A DNA stretch of 64,000 nucleotides from NCBI GenBank assembly GCA_944381405.1, contig CALWLA010000005.1:37006-101005 (forward strand), written 5' to 3'. The DNA is from an uncultured Lachnospiraceae bacterium (GTDB lineage Bacteria > Bacillota > Clostridia > Lachnospirales > Lachnospiraceae). Below are positions 42,248 to 52,786 of the stretch, in pieces; positions within the stretch are counted from its first letter, which is position 1; each line of letters opens with the position of its first letter. The notes under the pieces are model-generated. The model did no database searches. It saw only the letters and a program-made list of their open reading frames with translations, and was not told the DNA's origin. A program made the position numbers and the translations under genes.

Positions 42248-44740
42248 ATGGTTTCAGAAAGGCTTATGAAGGAAAAGATCAACCGGCTGGCAAAGGGAAT
42301 TATCGACAGCGAAACACCGAAGGCGGAGCTTATACCGCCTTCCTTTGAAGAGAGCGTTTCTTTTTCCGGAAGCGGAAGAAGGGAGCTGTCTCTGCGGAGC
42401 GTAAACGGACTGGGCATCAAGGGACTCTGTTATTCCGACAACCCCAGGGTCCGGATCGAAAACGCAGTATTCCTGGGAAATAAAAATCGGATCGCCTTTC
42501 GGGTGGATCCTTCTTTTCTGAAAGCGGGAACGGTGATCTACGGCAGGCTCTGCCTGATCACCAATGCGGGAGAATTTTCCGTCCCCTACCGTTTTACGGC
42601 GGAGGGTGTCACCCTATATGACCGGCAGCCGGAAGAGGAGGAGGCCTTTGTGCTGGACGCCCGGGAGGGAAGGCCCAAGGAGGCTGTCCAGGAGGAAACG
42701 GCTGTTTCTGCCTTTCAACAGTTCATCCTGGAGCATCTGCCGGAGGATCCGGAGCTCTTTACGGAGCTTACCTCCCTTCTGATCCGGGAGCAGCAGACCG
42801 ACGGCTTTGCCTTCCGCGTCTATGAGGAGGCGGTGCGCCGGGATGTGCGGCTGACCAGGCTGTACGAGTACTATATCTATGCGGTGCCGGAGGACTTTTC
42901 CGGACGCATCCCCAAGGAGATCCTGCTGTACTTTGCCTATGACAGCAGCCTGGATCCTTACCGGAAATCCGTGATCTACAAAAATCTTCTGGAGCATCCG
43001 GACACGGATCCGGAGCTTTTCAGGCGCTATGAGCCGGAAATGCGGGATTACGCCCTGCGTTCCGTGCTGAAGGGCAGGATCGACGGCTGTCTGGCAGTGA
43101 TCTACGAGCACATGATCTATCCGGACATGATCGATGCCCATATCGCGGATATCCTTCCGGCGCTTTTGAAGACCAGTCTGATTCAGTGTCCCGACAGCCG
43201 GATGCGGAAGGTGGCGGTCCGGTATCCGGAGCTTACCGGAGAGGAGCTATATCCTCTGGAGGACGGAAAGGCGTATGTGCCCCTTTATTTTCCGGAGGCG
43301 GAGCTTCTGTTTCTGGACAGCTACGGCAGATATTACAGGGGCGTGGAATTCCGGCAGACAGCGGTGATGCACAAGCCGGAGCTTTTGCGCCGGTGCTTTG
43401 AACTGAAGCCGGACCATCCTATGATCAGGCTGTCGGCGGTCCGCGGCATTCTCCGGAAGGGGGTGGAGACCCAGCAGGAAAAGGATGTGCTGCTGGATGC
43501 GGTGAATACCCTGCCTCTGCGGCCGGAGTTTGTGGAACAGGTGGTTTCCGCGCTGGTGAGCTTTGGCGGAAGCATGGACTTCCTTAAGGGCTTTGATGTG
43601 GACCGCCTGCCGGGAGCGGAAAAAAAGAAGATCTTCAGCTGCCTTGTGGAAACGGGAGAGCTGGAGCTGGCCTATGCCATGGTAAAGCGCTATGGCCTTC
43701 TGATCGCAGAGGAGGAGAGCCTCTGCAGGCTTTGCGTCTCCATGATCGGATCCGGTACCGCTCCGGTCCAGGAGGGGGAGGATCTGCGGTTTTTCGTATC
43801 CGCCTGCCGCAGGCTTTATGATGAGGACGTCAGGGAAAAATCTCTCCTTTCCTATCTGTGCTCCTTCTATGAGGGAGCCACGGAGGATATGTACGGCATC
43901 CTGCGGGCGGCGGAGGCTGCAGGCGCGGATACGGGAACCATTGCGGAGCGCATCCTGATCGCCAAGCTGTTTGCCGGAGGCAGGAAGCATCTGGACGAGG
44001 CCTTTGCCGCAGCCCGGCAGAAGGATGTGGGAGAGACCGTCATGCGGGCGTATTTTTCTGTCCGCTGTCACGATTATTTTGTGGAGGAAGCAGAGCTTCC
44101 GGAGTCCTTCTTCGATCTGCTGTACGGCTTTTTGTTGGCGGATCAGAAGCCGGAAAAGCTTCCCAGCCTGTATCTTCTTGCATGGACCAGGCATTTTGCA
44201 GAGGCGTATGCCTCCATAGGCCGCAGCGGCGGCGAACAGGAGCCGGAGGCGGAAGCCTGCAGGCTGTGCGAGAGGCTGCTTTCTGTGCTGCTTTCCGACG
44301 GGCTGGTGTTCGGCTATATGAAACGGCTGGCAAAGCACGTGACGGTTCCCGGCGAGATCATGGAAAAAAATTATATCGAATATCACGGAAGCAGATCCAG
44401 AAAGCCCAGGCTCTTCATGAAGATCGAGCCGGAGGACAGGGCATTCCATGAAGAGGAGATGCGCCGGGTCTATCAGGGAATCTATCTGAAGGAGGTGCAG
44501 CTTTTCACCGACGACGAGCTGCATTACAGAATCTATGAGGACGGATCCGAAAAGCCCGTGCAAGAGGGCGTTTTGAACGGCAGAAAGACCTCTGCCGCAG
44601 ATCCCGGTTCCAGATACGGACTTCTGGATCAGATGACGGCAGAACTGCTTTCCGGAGATGAGGCAAAGCTGAGAGAGAGCATGACGGCCTATGTTCTGCG
44701 GGAGGAAATGAATCTGGCGCTGTTCGGGATCAGAGAGTGA
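42248..44740 (+). CDS. DUF5717 family protein (830 residues)
   Basis: This large protein shows no signal peptide or membrane segment. Residues about 30-125 form a beta-rich N-terminal domain (RRELSLRSVNGLGIKGLCYSDNPRVRIE; AGTVIYGRLCLITNAGEFSVPYRF). The remainder to about 740 is helical and resembles tetratrico- or HEAT-like repeats (LYEYYIYAVPEDFSGRIPKEILLYF; GRKHLDEAFAAARQKDVGE). A beta-rich C-terminal domain holds RLFMKIEPEDRAF and VQLFTDDELHYRIYEDG. I recognise it as DUF5717, a family I associate with Lachnospiraceae; its function is unknown. DUF5716 follows 52 bp downstream and a TPR-like gene comes next, so the three likely form one operon. The start is ATG 42248 (in-frame ATG also at 42266). 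Confidence 0.78.
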   Translation: MVSERLMKEKINRLAKGIIDSETPKAELIPPSFEESVSFSGSGRRELSLRSVNGLGIKGLCYSDNPRVRIENAVFLGNKNRIAFRVDPSFLKAGTVIYGRLCLITNAGEFSVPYRFTAEGVTLYDRQPEEEEAFVLDAREGRPKEAVQEETAVSAFQQFILEHLPEDPELFTELTSLLIREQQTDGFAFRVYEEAVRRDVRLTRLYEYYIYAVPEDFSGRIPKEILLYFAYDSSLDPYRKSVIYKNLLEHPDTDPELFRRYEPEMRDYALRSVLKGRIDGCLAVIYEHMIYPDMIDAHIADILPALLKTSLIQCPDSRMRKVAVRYPELTGEELYPLEDGKAYVPLYFPEAELLFLDSYGRYYRGVEFRQTAVMHKPELLRRCFELKPDHPMIRLSAVRGILRKGVETQQEKDVLLDAVNTLPLRPEFVEQVVSALVSFGGSMDFLKGFDVDRLPGAEKKKIFSCLVETGELELAYAMVKRYGLLIAEEESLCRLCVSMIGSGTAPVQEGEDLRFFVSACRRLYDEDVREKSLLSYLCSFYEGATEDMYGILRAAEAAGADTGTIAERILIAKLFAGGRKHLDEAFAAARQKDVGETVMRAYFSVRCHDYFVEEAELPESFFDLLYGFLLADQKPEKLPSLYLLAWTRHFAEAYASIGRSGGEQEPEAEACRLCERLLSVLLSDGLVFGYMKRLAKHVTVPGEIMEKNYIEYHGSRSRKPRLFMKIEPEDRAFHEEEMRRVYQGIYLKEVQLFTDDELHYRIYEDGSEKPVQEGVLNGRKTSAADPGSRYGLLDQMTAELLSGDEAKLRESMTAYVLREEMNLALFGIRE

Positions 44741-44792
44741 CGGATCCCGGCAGAGGGCCGGAAACAGGAAATTATCAGGGTAGGAGTTTGAA

Positions 44793-46028
44793 ATGGCAGC
44801 AGCAATCGGAATAGATCTTTGCAGCGATTATACTGCGGTGCATATATATGGAAATGAGGAAGCCGTCGTTCTGCCGACGGTCATCTGCAGGGACAGGGAT
44901 ACGGAGCATTTCTCCATCGGAGAAGAGGCCTATCGGAAGACCCTGAAGGGAGATGGCGTGCTGGTGGACAAACTGCTCCGCCTGGCGGCAAGAAGGGGGA
45001 CAGCTACCATCGGGGGCACCTGCTATGAGGGGCGGGAGCTCCTTTCCATCTTTTTGAAAAAGGCGGTCCGGGCCGCCATGCCCAATCCGGTTTCCAGAGA
45101 AACGGAGGGGGCGGAGACGGAGCTTGTCATCACCCTTTCCGGGCTTCAGAAGGAATGGCGGGAGGCGGTGCTGGAAGCGGCCAAGGGGCTTCAGATCCCG
45201 AAGAAACATATCCATATCATCGGCCATACGGAAGCCATGATGTACTATGTCCTGAACGGACCGAAGGAGCTCTATAACAACGCGGTGGCGCTTTTTAACC
45301 TGTCAGAGGAAAAGCTGTTTTATTATGAGCTGCAGGTGATCCGGGGCATGCAGAAGGCCACGGTGCTCTGCGAGGGAGAGCCCATGGACGAGGGCTTCAG
45401 CCTGGACATCCTCAAAAGTGAGGCAGGCCGCAAGCTGGGAGACAGCATCCTTCTGGGCTGCGGGGAAAAGCTCATGGCAAAGAAGAATTATTCCTCGGTG
45501 TTCCTTACGGGCAAGGGCTTTGAGGACATCAATTTCTTTCCCCAGTTCAAGGAATTCATCTGCAGAAGACGCCGGGCCTGTGTGGAGAAAGGGCTCTTTG
45601 CCCACGGCGCTTCCACGGCCGCCTTTGACCGGACCAGGCCGAAGAGCGCATTCCCCTATGTGTTTATCTGCGAATCCCGGCTGGGAGCGGATATCAGCCT
45701 GAATGTGGTGACAAAGCACCGGGAGGAGCGGCTGCTTCTGGCGGCGGCAGGAGACCCCTGGGCAGAGGCCTCCGGCAGGATCTCCCTGATCCCCTACCGG
45801 CAGAACTATGTGGACATCGACATCCGGCCTGTGGGAAACCGGCAGAAGCCGAGGACCGTCCGGATCCCCCTGACAGGCTTTCCGGAGCGTCCGGACCGCT
45901 GTACCCAGGTTTCCCTGGAGATCAGCTTTCCAGAGGCCCATAAGATGAAGCTGTGTCTGAGGGACGAGGGAATGGGAGAGCTGTTCCCGAAGACGGACGC
46001 ATGTATCTATGAGGAGATCGAGATCTGA
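44793..46028 (+). CDS. DUF5716 family protein, degenerate Hsp70/actin-like fold
   Basis: The 411-residue protein starts GIDLCSDYTAVHIY, like the phosphate-1 loop of Hsp70 (GIDLGTTNS). It has ETELVITLSGLQKEWREAVLEAAKGLQI and HIIGHTEAMMYYVL, matching the Hsp70 strand-helix pattern, and SSVFLTGKGFEDINFFPQFKEFI like the adenosine motif. The phosphate-2 loop DLGGGT is replaced by NLSEEK, so ATPase activity is doubtful. Residues about 290-411 form a beta-rich domain comparable in place to the substrate domain. It is recognised as DUF5716. TAGGAG precedes ATG 44793. The stop codon overlaps the next ATG (TGATG). Confidence 0.78.
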   Translation: MAAAIGIDLCSDYTAVHIYGNEEAVVLPTVICRDRDTEHFSIGEEAYRKTLKGDGVLVDKLLRLAARRGTATIGGTCYEGRELLSIFLKKAVRAAMPNPVSRETEGAETELVITLSGLQKEWREAVLEAAKGLQIPKKHIHIIGHTEAMMYYVLNGPKELYNNAVALFNLSEEKLFYYELQVIRGMQKATVLCEGEPMDEGFSLDILKSEAGRKLGDSILLGCGEKLMAKKNYSSVFLTGKGFEDINFFPQFKEFICRRRRACVEKGLFAHGASTAAFDRTRPKSAFPYVFICESRLGADISLNVVTKHREERLLLAAAGDPWAEASGRISLIPYRQNYVDIDIRPVGNRQKPRTVRIPLTGFPERPDRCTQVSLEISFPEAHKMKLCLRDEGMGELFPKTDACIYEEIEI

Positions 46029-46885
46029 TGGCTTTGCTTTTATGTACAAAGGATGCGGCAAATCCTTTCTATAACGAAAAACTGGATATCCGGCTGTGGT
46101 CTCTGCCGGAGCTTTGCTATGTGATCTATAATTATCCGATTTTGATCATGGACGATTTTGCCACCCCGGAGCTTTGCAGCTGGATCCGGGAGGAACTGGG
46201 CCTTCCCTTCCTTGCCGGAAAGATCGAGCAGCTGGCGGCCTCCCAGGAGGAAGAGCGGGGGGAGGATATCCTGATGGCGATCCTCCAGGAATGTAATTAT
46301 TATACCCAGGGAGAAACAGAGGCCTGCCGCAGGCGTATCCGCAGCTATCGGAACTGCGGCAGGGAGGAATACATGCACGCCCTTGGAGCGGCCATGTTCC
46401 GGCTCAGACGGTACCGCAGCGCTTATGACAGCTTCCGGGAGGCGGATCAGGCGGCAGCGGAGCAGCTGCGGAAGGCCGGGGATCAGCGGACAGCCTCCGG
46501 CCTGCTGCTGAAACGGGCCGGCTATCTGTGCGATATGGCTTCGGCCTGTGTGCAGCTGTTTGAAGAAAAAAAAGCGGAGGAGCTGCTGCTTTCAGCGGAG
46601 GAGCTCTGCCCCACGGAACGGGCGGAAAGCCTTCTGTATCTGCTGCATGCCAATACCCCGGGAGCCGGGGAGCAGCAGGAAGCTCCCTCGGAGCCGGAGA
46701 CGCCCCTTACGGATGAAAAAAAGAAGGAGCTGGATCTCAGGCGGGAGGAGGCAAGGGAAAAGGCCCGGTCCTCCCAGAGCTTTCAGGCGCTTTCGGAGGC
46801 GCTTTTGCTGGATCCGGTCAAACGGGAAAAGGCATTGGGAGAGCTTTTGCGGAAGTGGAAAAAGGACTTCCGGCGCATGAACTAG
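46028..46885 (+). CDS. TPR-like protein of the DUF5716/DUF5717 operon
   Basis: The 285-residue cytoplasmic protein starts on the last base of the DUF5716 stop codon, so translation is coupled. It is helical, with TPR-like pairs (EYMHALGAAMFRLRRYRSAYDSFREADQ; RAGYLCDMASACVQLFEEKKAEELLLSAEEL). A charged coiled segment and a basic C-terminus follow. I cannot name a family. The position suggests that it works with the Hsp70-like protein, as TPR co-chaperones do. valS follows after 40 bp. Confidence 0.7.
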   Translation: MALLLCTKDAANPFYNEKLDIRLWSLPELCYVIYNYPILIMDDFATPELCSWIREELGLPFLAGKIEQLAASQEEERGEDILMAILQECNYYTQGETEACRRRIRSYRNCGREEYMHALGAAMFRLRRYRSAYDSFREADQAAAEQLRKAGDQRTASGLLLKRAGYLCDMASACVQLFEEKKAEELLLSAEELCPTERAESLLYLLHANTPGAGEQQEAPSEPETPLTDEKKKELDLRREEAREKARSSQSFQALSEALLLDPVKREKALGELLRKWKKDFRRMN

Positions 46886-46925
46886 GGCCGGAAGAAAAGC
46901 CTTGTGGAAGGAGAGAAAGGAAACG

Positions 46926-49658
46926 ATGAAGGAACTGGAAAAGAATTATGATCCTCAGGCCATGGAGCCTGAGATATATAAAAACTGGCTGGAGAAGGAC
47001 TATTTTCATGCAGAGGCAAATTCCGGGAAAAAGCCCTTTTCCATTATGATGCCGCCGCCGAACGTGACGGGACAGCTGCACATGGGCCATGCCCTGGACA
47101 ATACCCTGCAGGATAGCCTCTGCCGCTTTAAGCGGATGCAGGGCTACGAGGTGCTGTGGCAGCCCGGTACGGACCATGCGGCCATCGCCACCGAGGTCAA
47201 GGTGATCAACAAGCTGAAGGCAGAGGGCAAGGACAAGCACGAGCTTGGCCGGGAAGGCTTCCTGCGGGAGGCCTGGGCCTGGAAGGAGGAATACGAGGGC
47301 CGCATCCTGAAACAGATGTACAAGATGGGGGCCTCCGCCGACTGGAAGCGGCTGCGCTTCACCATGGACGAGGGCTGCTCCAAGGCGGTGCAGAAGGTAT
47401 TCATCGACCTTTACAACAAGGGCTATATCTACAGAGGCAGCCGGATCATCAACTGGTGCCCGGTATGCCATACCTCCATTTCCGATGCGGAGGTCATTCA
47501 CGAGGATCAGGAGGGCTCCTTCTGGCATATCAACTATCCCATCGTGGGAGAAGAGGGCCGCTATGTGGAGATCGCCACCACCAGACCGGAAACCCTGCTG
47601 GGAGATACGGCGGTGGCGGTAAACCCGGAGGACGAGCGCTATCGTGATCTGGTGGGCAAGATGCTGAAGCTGCCCCTTACGGACAGGGAGATCCCGGTGA
47701 TCGCCGACGAATATGTGGATATGGAGTTCGGGACCGGCTGCGTGAAGATCACCCCGGCCCACGACCCCAACGACTTCGAGGTGGGAAGACGGCACGACCT
47801 TCCGGAGATCAATATCATGAACGACGACGCCACCATCTGCTGCCCTGGCTCCAAGTACGACGGCATGGACCGTTACGAGGCCAGAAAGGCCATGGTGGAG
47901 GACCTGAAGGCCCAGGGGCTTCTGGTCAAGGTGGTGCCCCACAGCCACAGCGTCGGGACCCATGACCGCTGCGGCGCTACGGTGGAGCCCATGGTAAAGC
48001 CCCAGTGGTTCGTGCGGATGGACAAGTTCGCAGAGGACTGCCGCAGAGTGCTGGAGGAGGGCGAGCTGCGGTTCGTGCCGGAAAACTACGCCAAGACCTA
48101 TCTCCACTGGATCGACAACATCAAGGACTGGTGCATCAGCCGCCAGCTCTGGTGGGGCCACCGGATCCCGGCTTACTACTGCGATCAGTGCGGAAAGCTT
48201 ATAGTTGGAGAAGAGGCGCCGGATGTATGTCCGGATTGCGGCTGCACCCATTTCACCCAGGACGAGGATACCCTGGATACCTGGTTCTCCTCAGCCCTGT
48301 GGCCCTTCTCGACCCTGGGCTGGCCGGAGCACACGCCGGAATACGACTATTTCTATCCCACCAGCGTGCTGGTAACCGGCTACGACATCATTTTCTTCTG
48401 GGTGATCCGTATGGTGTTCTCCGGCGTGGAGCATACGGGAAAATGCCCCTTCCACACGGTGCTGATGCACGGCCTGGTGCGGGACTCCCAGGGCAGGAAG
48501 ATGTCCAAGTCCCTCGGAAACGGCATCGACCCCATCGAGGTCATCGACAAATACGGCGCTGACGCCCTGCGGGCAGCCCTGCTGACGGGCAATGCTCCGG
48601 GCAACGACATGCGTTTCTACTGGGAAAAGGTGGAAAACGAGCGGAATTTCGCCAACAAGGTGTGGAATGCCACCCGCTTTATTATGATGAATCTGGACAA
48701 GGCCGATGGAGCCGCTGCGGAGCTGCTTTCCGGAGCAGGCCTCTGCGGAACCGCTGACCAGGCGGCAGAGCGGAAAAAAGCTGCGAAGCCGGAGGAAAGC
48801 GTCAAGGAAGCCATGGCAAAGCTGCAGCTTACGGTGGAGGACAAGTGGATCCTGTCCCGCCTGAACCGGCTTATCGAAAATGTCACCAGGAACATGGAGG
48901 CCTTTGAGCTGGGCATCGCCCTGGACAATGTCACCGGATTTATCTGGGACGAATACTGCGACTGGTACATCGAAATGGTAAAGCCCAGGCTGTATTCCGA
49001 GACAGACAGCACCAAGACGGCGGCCCTCTGGACCCTGAAGACGGTGCTGATCAACGCCCTGAAGCTGCTGCATCCCTTCATGCCCTTCATCACGGAGGAG
49101 ATCTTCACGAACATCCAGGATCGGGAGGAATCCATCATGATCTCCGCCTATCCGGAATACCGTGAAGAGTGGGCCTTTACGGATGAGGAGGCACAGGTAG
49201 AGGCGGTGAAGGAAGCGGTGAGGGCGATCCGGGGCGTCCGGGCGGATATGAACGTTCCACCCAGCAGAAAGGCTGCCGTCTATGTGGTGACGGAGGACGC
49301 CGGGGTCAGAAAGACCTTTACGGATACCAAGGTGGTGTTTGCATCCCTCTGCGGTGCCGGAGAGGTGACCTGTCAGGCAGACCGGGAAGGCATTCCGGAG
49401 AACGCGGTATCGGTAGTGGTCTCCAACGCATCCATCTTCATGCCCCTGGCAGATCTGGTGGATCTGGAAAAGGAAAAGGAACGGCTCCTGAAGGAGGAGG
49501 CAAGGCTTAAGGGAGAGCTGAAGCGTTCCCACGGCATGCTGTCCAACGAGAAATTCGTGGCCAAGGCGCCTGCGGCAAAGATCGAGGAAGAAAAAGCAAA
49601 GCTGGCAAAGTATGAGGAAATGCTCCGGAAGGTACAGGAGCAGCTTTCCAGGCTTTAA
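46926..49658 (+). CDS. valS: valyl-tRNA synthetase
   Basis: Charges tRNA-Val and edits mischarged threonine. The 910-residue class I synthetase has PPPNVTGQLHMGHALD (HIGH-type) near 43, the editing domain with TTRPETLLGDTAVAVNPED near 218, zinc-like CDQCGK...CPDCGC near 421-445 and GRKMSKSLGNGIDP near 525. A C-terminal coiled coil of about 70 residues closes it. ATG 46926 with AAAGGAAA is preferred over an in-frame start at 46902. No T-box leader is seen in the 40-bp gap, so it may be read from the upstream operon. Confidence 0.97.
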   Translation: MKELEKNYDPQAMEPEIYKNWLEKDYFHAEANSGKKPFSIMMPPPNVTGQLHMGHALDNTLQDSLCRFKRMQGYEVLWQPGTDHAAIATEVKVINKLKAEGKDKHELGREGFLREAWAWKEEYEGRILKQMYKMGASADWKRLRFTMDEGCSKAVQKVFIDLYNKGYIYRGSRIINWCPVCHTSISDAEVIHEDQEGSFWHINYPIVGEEGRYVEIATTRPETLLGDTAVAVNPEDERYRDLVGKMLKLPLTDREIPVIADEYVDMEFGTGCVKITPAHDPNDFEVGRRHDLPEINIMNDDATICCPGSKYDGMDRYEARKAMVEDLKAQGLLVKVVPHSHSVGTHDRCGATVEPMVKPQWFVRMDKFAEDCRRVLEEGELRFVPENYAKTYLHWIDNIKDWCISRQLWWGHRIPAYYCDQCGKLIVGEEAPDVCPDCGCTHFTQDEDTLDTWFSSALWPFSTLGWPEHTPEYDYFYPTSVLVTGYDIIFFWVIRMVFSGVEHTGKCPFHTVLMHGLVRDSQGRKMSKSLGNGIDPIEVIDKYGADALRAALLTGNAPGNDMRFYWEKVENERNFANKVWNATRFIMMNLDKADGAAAELLSGAGLCGTADQAAERKKAAKPEESVKEAMAKLQLTVEDKWILSRLNRLIENVTRNMEAFELGIALDNVTGFIWDEYCDWYIEMVKPRLYSETDSTKTAALWTLKTVLINALKLLHPFMPFITEEIFTNIQDREESIMISAYPEYREEWAFTDEEAQVEAVKEAVRAIRGVRADMNVPPSRKAAVYVVTEDAGVRKTFTDTKVVFASLCGAGEVTCQADREGIPENAVSVVVSNASIFMPLADLVDLEKEKERLLKEEARLKGELKRSHGMLSNEKFVAKAPAAKIEEEKAKLAKYEEMLRKVQEQLSRL

Positions 49659-49681
49659 ATGAAATAAAGAAAGAGCAGGAA

Positions 49682-49708
49682 CGGGCAGTCCGGTTTTCGG
49701 GCTGCCCG
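49682..49708 (+). other. hairpin between valS and eda
   Basis: An 11-bp stem with one G-T pair (49682-49692 with 49698-49708) and a 5-base loop. It is followed by A rather than T, so it is not a standard terminator. Confidence 0.5.
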
Positions 49709-49730
49709 AAAAAGAAAGGAGGGAACAGAG

Positions 49731-50372
49731 ATGTTTGAAGAAATGAACGAAAGGCTGGCGGCCTTTGGCGTGATTCCCGTGGTGGTGATCGAGGACGCCA
49801 AGGACGCGGTGCCCCTGGCGGAGGCCCTGCTTTCCGGCGGACTGGCCTGCGCAGAGGTGACCTTCCGTACCGCTGCGGCGGAGGATGCCATCCGGGCCAT
49901 TGCGGAGCGCTGCCCGGAGATGCTGGTGGGGGCAGGCACCGTGCTGTCCATGGAGCAGGCTGAACGGGCTGCTGCGGCAGGCGCCAGGTTTGTGGTAAGC
50001 CCCGGTTTTGATCCGGAGGTGGTAGACGGCTGCATAGCCCGGGGGATCCCGGTGTATCCCGGCTGCATGACGCCCTCGGAGATCATTCAGGGCGTGAAAC
50101 GGGGCCTTCAGATCCTGAAGCTGTTCCCTGCAGGGGAGCTGGGAGGTCCGGCCATGATCAAGGCCCTCTCCGGTCCCTTCCCGGGCCTTCGTTTCCTTCC
50201 CACAGGAGGCGTGAACGCAGGCAATCTCAGGGACTATCTGTCCATGAAGGCAGTGGCGGCCTGCGGCGGCTCCTGGATGGTGAAAAAGGACCTCATCGCG
50301 GCAGGCGAATTCGACAGGATCACCGCCATGGTGCGGGAGGCAGCAGCGCTGGTAAAGGAGATCCGGGGCTGA
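49731..50372 (+). CDS. eda: KDPG/KHG aldolase
   Basis: Bifunctional 2-keto-3-deoxy-6-phosphogluconate and 4-hydroxy-2-oxoglutarate aldolase, which cleaves KDPG to pyruvate and glyceraldehyde 3-phosphate. The 213-residue TIM barrel shows the catalytic Glu in CAEVTFRT (near 42), GAGTVLS near 66, FVVSPGFD near 85, the Schiff-base Lys in LKLFPAGELGG near 131 and LPTGGVNAGNL near 157. AAAGGAGG precedes ATG 49731. No other uronate genes flank it; the link to gdhA downstream is unclear. Confidence 0.94.
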   Translation: MFEEMNERLAAFGVIPVVVIEDAKDAVPLAEALLSGGLACAEVTFRTAAAEDAIRAIAERCPEMLVGAGTVLSMEQAERAAAAGARFVVSPGFDPEVVDGCIARGIPVYPGCMTPSEIIQGVKRGLQILKLFPAGELGGPAMIKALSGPFPGLRFLPTGGVNAGNLRDYLSMKAVAACGGSWMVKKDLIAAGEFDRITAMVREAAALVKEIRG

Positions 50373-50408
50373 TTCTTGCGAAAAATCCGCCGGATCCATA
50401 AAAAAAGC

Positions 50409-51839
<1,431 letters not shown>

Positions 51840-51927
51840 TAATCAGATCCGCTGACGATCGGATCGGTTGGGAAGCGCCAGGCAAAAAGGAGCTTCCGAA
51901 ACCTGAAATTTACCTTAATTCCATCGG

Positions 51928-51962
51928 GCAGGGTGCAAAAGGCACCCTGCTTTTGCTATACT
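51928..51962 (+). terminator. gdhA terminator overlapping the next promoter
   Basis: Perfect 9-bp stem GCAGGGTGC/GCACCCTGC (51928-51936 with 51942-51950), then four T (51951-51954). An extended -10 TGC-TATACT for the response regulator begins within this T tract (51954-51962). Confidence 0.75.
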
Positions 51963-52032
51963 ATACGGGAAAATCGGAAGCAAAACAGGAAGCTTTTTCA
52001 AGGGCTTTCGGAGGAAATGCGGAGAGAAGGAT

Positions 52033-52764
52033 ATGAGCAAGGGACTTTTTGAAAACAGGATCCTGATCGTGGACGACAACGGCGACCTGCGCCGGATGCT
52101 TGGCACCTTTCTGAAAAAGGAAGGCTATCAGAACGTGGCGCTGGCGGAGGACTGCCGCAGCGCCCTTTCGGAGATCGGGGCCCAGAGGCCGGATTTCATC
52201 ATACTGGACATCAATCTGCCGGATGGAGACGGATTTCAGCTGATGAAGGCGATCCGGCAGCAGAAGGGCTGCCAGGAGATACCGGTGCTGTTTCTCAGCG
52301 CCCGGGACCAGGATGCAGACCGGCTCCGGGGATTGGAGCTGGGGGCGGACGATTACATGATGAAGCCCTTTCTGCCAAGGGAACTGCTGCTTCGGATGGG
52401 AGCCATCCTGCGGCGCAGCTATGGCAGCCGGGAGGTGCAGCAGGAGCCACGGCAGGACCAGGAGACCCGGTTTCTGGAGCTGGGGCCCCGGGTGGTGGAC
52501 TTTGAGGCGGGGACCGTGCGGTGCGGAGACCGGGAAGAGCCCCTTACGGTAAAGGAGCTGCATATCCTGAAAACCCTGGCGGAAAACCGCGGAAAGATCG
52601 TTACCTTTGACAACCTCTGCAAGGCGGTGTGGAACGCCCAGTATTACACCTATGAAAATACGGTGATGGTGCATATCCGCAGGCTCAGGGAAAAGATCGA
52701 GGAGGATCCCAGCAAGCCGAAGTGGCTTGTGACAGCCCGAGGCATAGGCTACAAACTGAAATAA
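52033..52764 (+). CDS. OmpR-family response regulator of a two-component pair
   Basis: The 243-residue protein has a receiver domain (VDDNGD acidic pocket near 15, phospho-acceptor Asp in IILDINLPDGDGF near 58, conserved KPF near 110). A winged-helix DNA-binding domain lies at about 145-243 (TVKELHILKTLAENRGKIVTFDNL; VHIRRLREKIE). The kinase gene starts 22 bp downstream. The signal and targets are not evident. GGAGAGAAGG precedes ATG 52033. Confidence 0.94.
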   Translation: MSKGLFENRILIVDDNGDLRRMLGTFLKKEGYQNVALAEDCRSALSEIGAQRPDFIILDINLPDGDGFQLMKAIRQQKGCQEIPVLFLSARDQDADRLRGLELGADDYMMKPFLPRELLLRMGAILRRSYGSREVQQEPRQDQETRFLELGPRVVDFEAGTVRCGDREEPLTVKELHILKTLAENRGKIVTFDNLCKAVWNAQYYTYENTVMVHIRRLREKIEEDPSKPKWLVTARGIGYKLK

Positions 52765-52786
52765 AAAGAAAGACAGGACAAAAGCG

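Noticed and set aside
46886..46925. T-box leader for valS
   Set aside because: The gap is only 40 bp and lacks the T-box sequence and terminator.
48291..50399. 702-codon minus-strand ORF opposite valS and eda
   Set aside because: It spans two well-supported genes on the other strand, has no family motifs and no ribosome-binding site.
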